The position numbers were made by a program, and so were the translations under genes. A stretch of DNA of 64,000 bases from Ziziphus jujuba (lineage: Eukaryota > Streptophyta > Magnoliopsida > Rosales > Rhamnaceae), in NCBI RefSeq assembly GCF_031755915.1, contig NC_083385.1:16389001-16453000 (forward strand), in the 5' to 3' direction. Below the pieces are notes generated by a model, which was not told the origin of the DNA, did no database searches, and was given only the letters and a program-made list of their open reading frames with translations. Numbering within the stretch: position 1 is the first letter of the stretch; the number at the start of each line of letters is the position of its first letter. Of the stretch, positions 61,991-64,000 are shown in pieces.

Positions 61991-62924
61991 TATATATTCT
62001 CCAGGTAATTGATCCTTGGCCATTAGGATTATAAATTAAAAAGAAAAATAAATTAGAATGAAGAGAGAAGATGTTGCAGAGTCTGAAGCCATCGATAACA
62101 GAGGAATTAAAGGGAAGAAGGTAAAGTTTTCACAGCCGTTTAGTAAGATGGCTTATGTGGCAAATTTTAACAGATGTCAATTAACCAATGGCAGGAGTAG
62201 CCAGCTGTACAGTATGCCGGAAGTACTATACATTTTTCCTAAGTTAGACATTATTTTACAATAACCCTGAAATATTTACATTAAGCAAATAAAAAGAAAA
62301 ACGAAAAAGAAAAAGGAAAAAGGTCGAAGGCCCGTGTTAAAAAATTAACATTTATGATCGACGCCCACGTTGTACTCAAAAAATTTAAAAAAGAAAATAA
62401 AAAAAGAAAGAAAAGAAAAGTCTAACTTTTTATAATCGACTTTGACAAGATCCTGATTAACGCGATAAAAATGGCTGGTCACTAAATTTTTGGTTGGCTT
62501 GGCAAGCTACGTACTGCCTTCGGCACCACACCTATTGGTTCCATATATAATATTAAGAAAATCTTTATGATATGTCTAGCAGCAAATATCTTTGATAAAT
62601 CCATCGAATCTTCATAAAATTAATAATAATTTTTTAATAAATTATCGTATTTAAAATGATGCATCGTAGATCTTCAACATATATAATAATAATAAATATA
62701 ATCTTTTATATATTTGAAATGGCGTAGAATTTCAACATATATAATAACAATAAATATATTTTTTTAGATAATTAACAGGATAATAATATTTTGTTTCTCT
62801 TTGAGTTATCATGCACAGCATTTTGCACTATACTTTTCAAAGCAAAAATCTTATTGTTTCCCTTAATAATTGTTTCTTTGTCACTCTAATCCAATATAGT
62901 ATTTTAATATATAAAGTTAATGTA

Positions 62925-62958
<34 letters not shown>

Positions 62959-63236
62959 TGATATATTTCACATTATTCATATACAATATACATGATTATT
63001 TTTGTCCAATATATATATATATACACGAATGATTAATTTTGCTAAATTCGTTATGCCAAATTGTATAATAGAAACTAAAATAAATAGAATTCAAGGGTAT
63101 ATTTAAGAGAGAATGAACTGGGCCTCCCTACCTCGTAGAAGCCTGGAAAAATGTATATTTCTTGCTATGCTAATCATTTATTATTATTATTATTATTATT
63201 TGACATGTAAAACTAAGTTAGGATTGAAAATAGAGT
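59734..63236. other. Intergenic, no supported gene
   Basis: AT-rich, with TA microsatellites at 61958-61984 and 62927-62958 and an imperfect repeat of ATATATAATAATAATAAATAT-like sequence near 62680-62760. A 68-codon ATG ORF at 62058-62264 shows no family resemblance. Confidence 0.5.
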
Positions 63237-63710
63237 GTAAATGAGTCCAATATTGAATTTTTCAACCTCGATTCAAACTCACAAAAGTTTAGATTTGACT
63301 CATGAAAAATTCGAGTTTAGTTTAACTCAATCCATTATATTATAAAAAATAAAAAATCTTGAATATTTATTTTCTTAAAATAAAAACTTTAACAATAATA
63401 ATTAATAAATTCTATTTATTTTATTATAAAATTAGTTTAGTTTTTTTTAAAAATAAATATAAAATATAAAAAAATTATTTATGCATTATAAATATTCAAT
63501 GTGTTTAGATTCATAATATACATTTTTTTTTATATAAATATATATACATAAAAAATTTAAGCTACTCATGAGCTTGATTTGCTGCTCAAGATCGATTCAC
63601 AAACTTTATTTCTTATTTAAGTTTTGTTTTCTTTTTGAGTCTAAGTTCAAATGGGATAAAATCAAACAGATTTCAAATCGATCATGGGCTGCTTAAGACT
63701 ATTTACAACC
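63237..63710. repeat. Dispersed repeat, third copy
   Basis: Diverged copy of 58800-59340, in the same orientation. Shared landmarks are TAATTAATAAATTC-ATTTATT, TTATTTATGCATTATA, GATTCATAATATA/AATTCATAATATA and GCTTGATTT/GCTTAATTT. Confidence 0.7.
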
Positions 63711-64000
63711 CTAGCTATAAGTTTGAGATCGGTTCGGTTTTAGCTTTGCTTGAAGCCAATTAGTCATTAAAATGAGTCAATATTAAACAATAATTGAAAT
63801 TCGTAAGCCAACTTTGAATAAAAAATGAGCTCGTGACTAGTTTGAATTTATTATTTATACGTGTGTATATAAAAAAAATATTTTATTGATTTAAACATAT
63901 TAAATATTTATAATAGGTAAAAAAAAGAAAAAAACTTTTATATTTAATTTTATAAAAATATTAATAAAACAAATGAAATTTATTAAATTAATTAAATAAT

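Overview
The window is nuclear DNA from a eudicot plant. It is strongly AT-rich, its genes are split by U-rich GT-AG introns, and six plant housekeeping or regulatory genes sit in wide intergenic space full of microsatellites, MITEs and decayed transposons. The species cannot be told from the sequence alone.

Layout. (1) 224-4634 (+): a five-exon LanC-like (GCL1-type) gene whose product lacks the LanC zinc ligands. (2) 6191-7042: a non-autonomous hAT element with a perfect 8-bp target duplication. (3) 8752-15718: a PIF/Harbinger transposon of about 6.2 kb carrying an intact DD47E transposase, a Myb/SANT-like partner, and a third ORF that joins an RNase H1-type hybrid-binding domain to a C-terminal membrane anchor. 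Its left end is complete, its right terminal repeat is missing, and it lies between two nearly identical 345-bp direct copies of the target locus. (4) 20938-24027 (+): a nine-exon SnRK2 kinase gene of the SnRK2.7/2.8 type, with one GC-AG intron; a GC-richer island with seven ACGT cores lies 1.3-1.6 kb upstream. (5) 24-32 kb: gene-free, with a LINE relic and a TIR element that holds a nested MITE. (6) 32112-34065 (+): ribosomal protein eS6 (RPS6), with a telo box, a site II motif, a TATA box and a 25-C run upstream. (7) 35317-36729 (-): class III peroxidase of the PRX17 type, convergent with RPS6. (8) 44984-52669 (+): a 15-exon NSUN2/TRM4B RNA cytosine-5 methyltransferase gene with three site II motifs upstream. 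(9) 53578-55339 (-): a RABA4-type Rab GTPase gene, convergent with TRM4B. (10) 55.6-64 kb: gene-free, with a diverged direct duplication of about 1.5 kb, one copy of which carries a 453-bp Tourist-like MITE while the other keeps the empty site.

The six host genes do not form a functional cluster. RPS6 and TRM4B both serve translation and share promoter motifs; SnRK2 and RABA4 both have ACGT-core clusters upstream; GCL1, SnRK2 and RABA4 have long (GA)n tracts in their leaders. The most unusual object is the Harbinger element: its third ORF and its asymmetric, duplicated junction are the best candidates for something not previously described. All exon joins were derived by hand from splice sites, reading frame and family resemblance; no database search was run.
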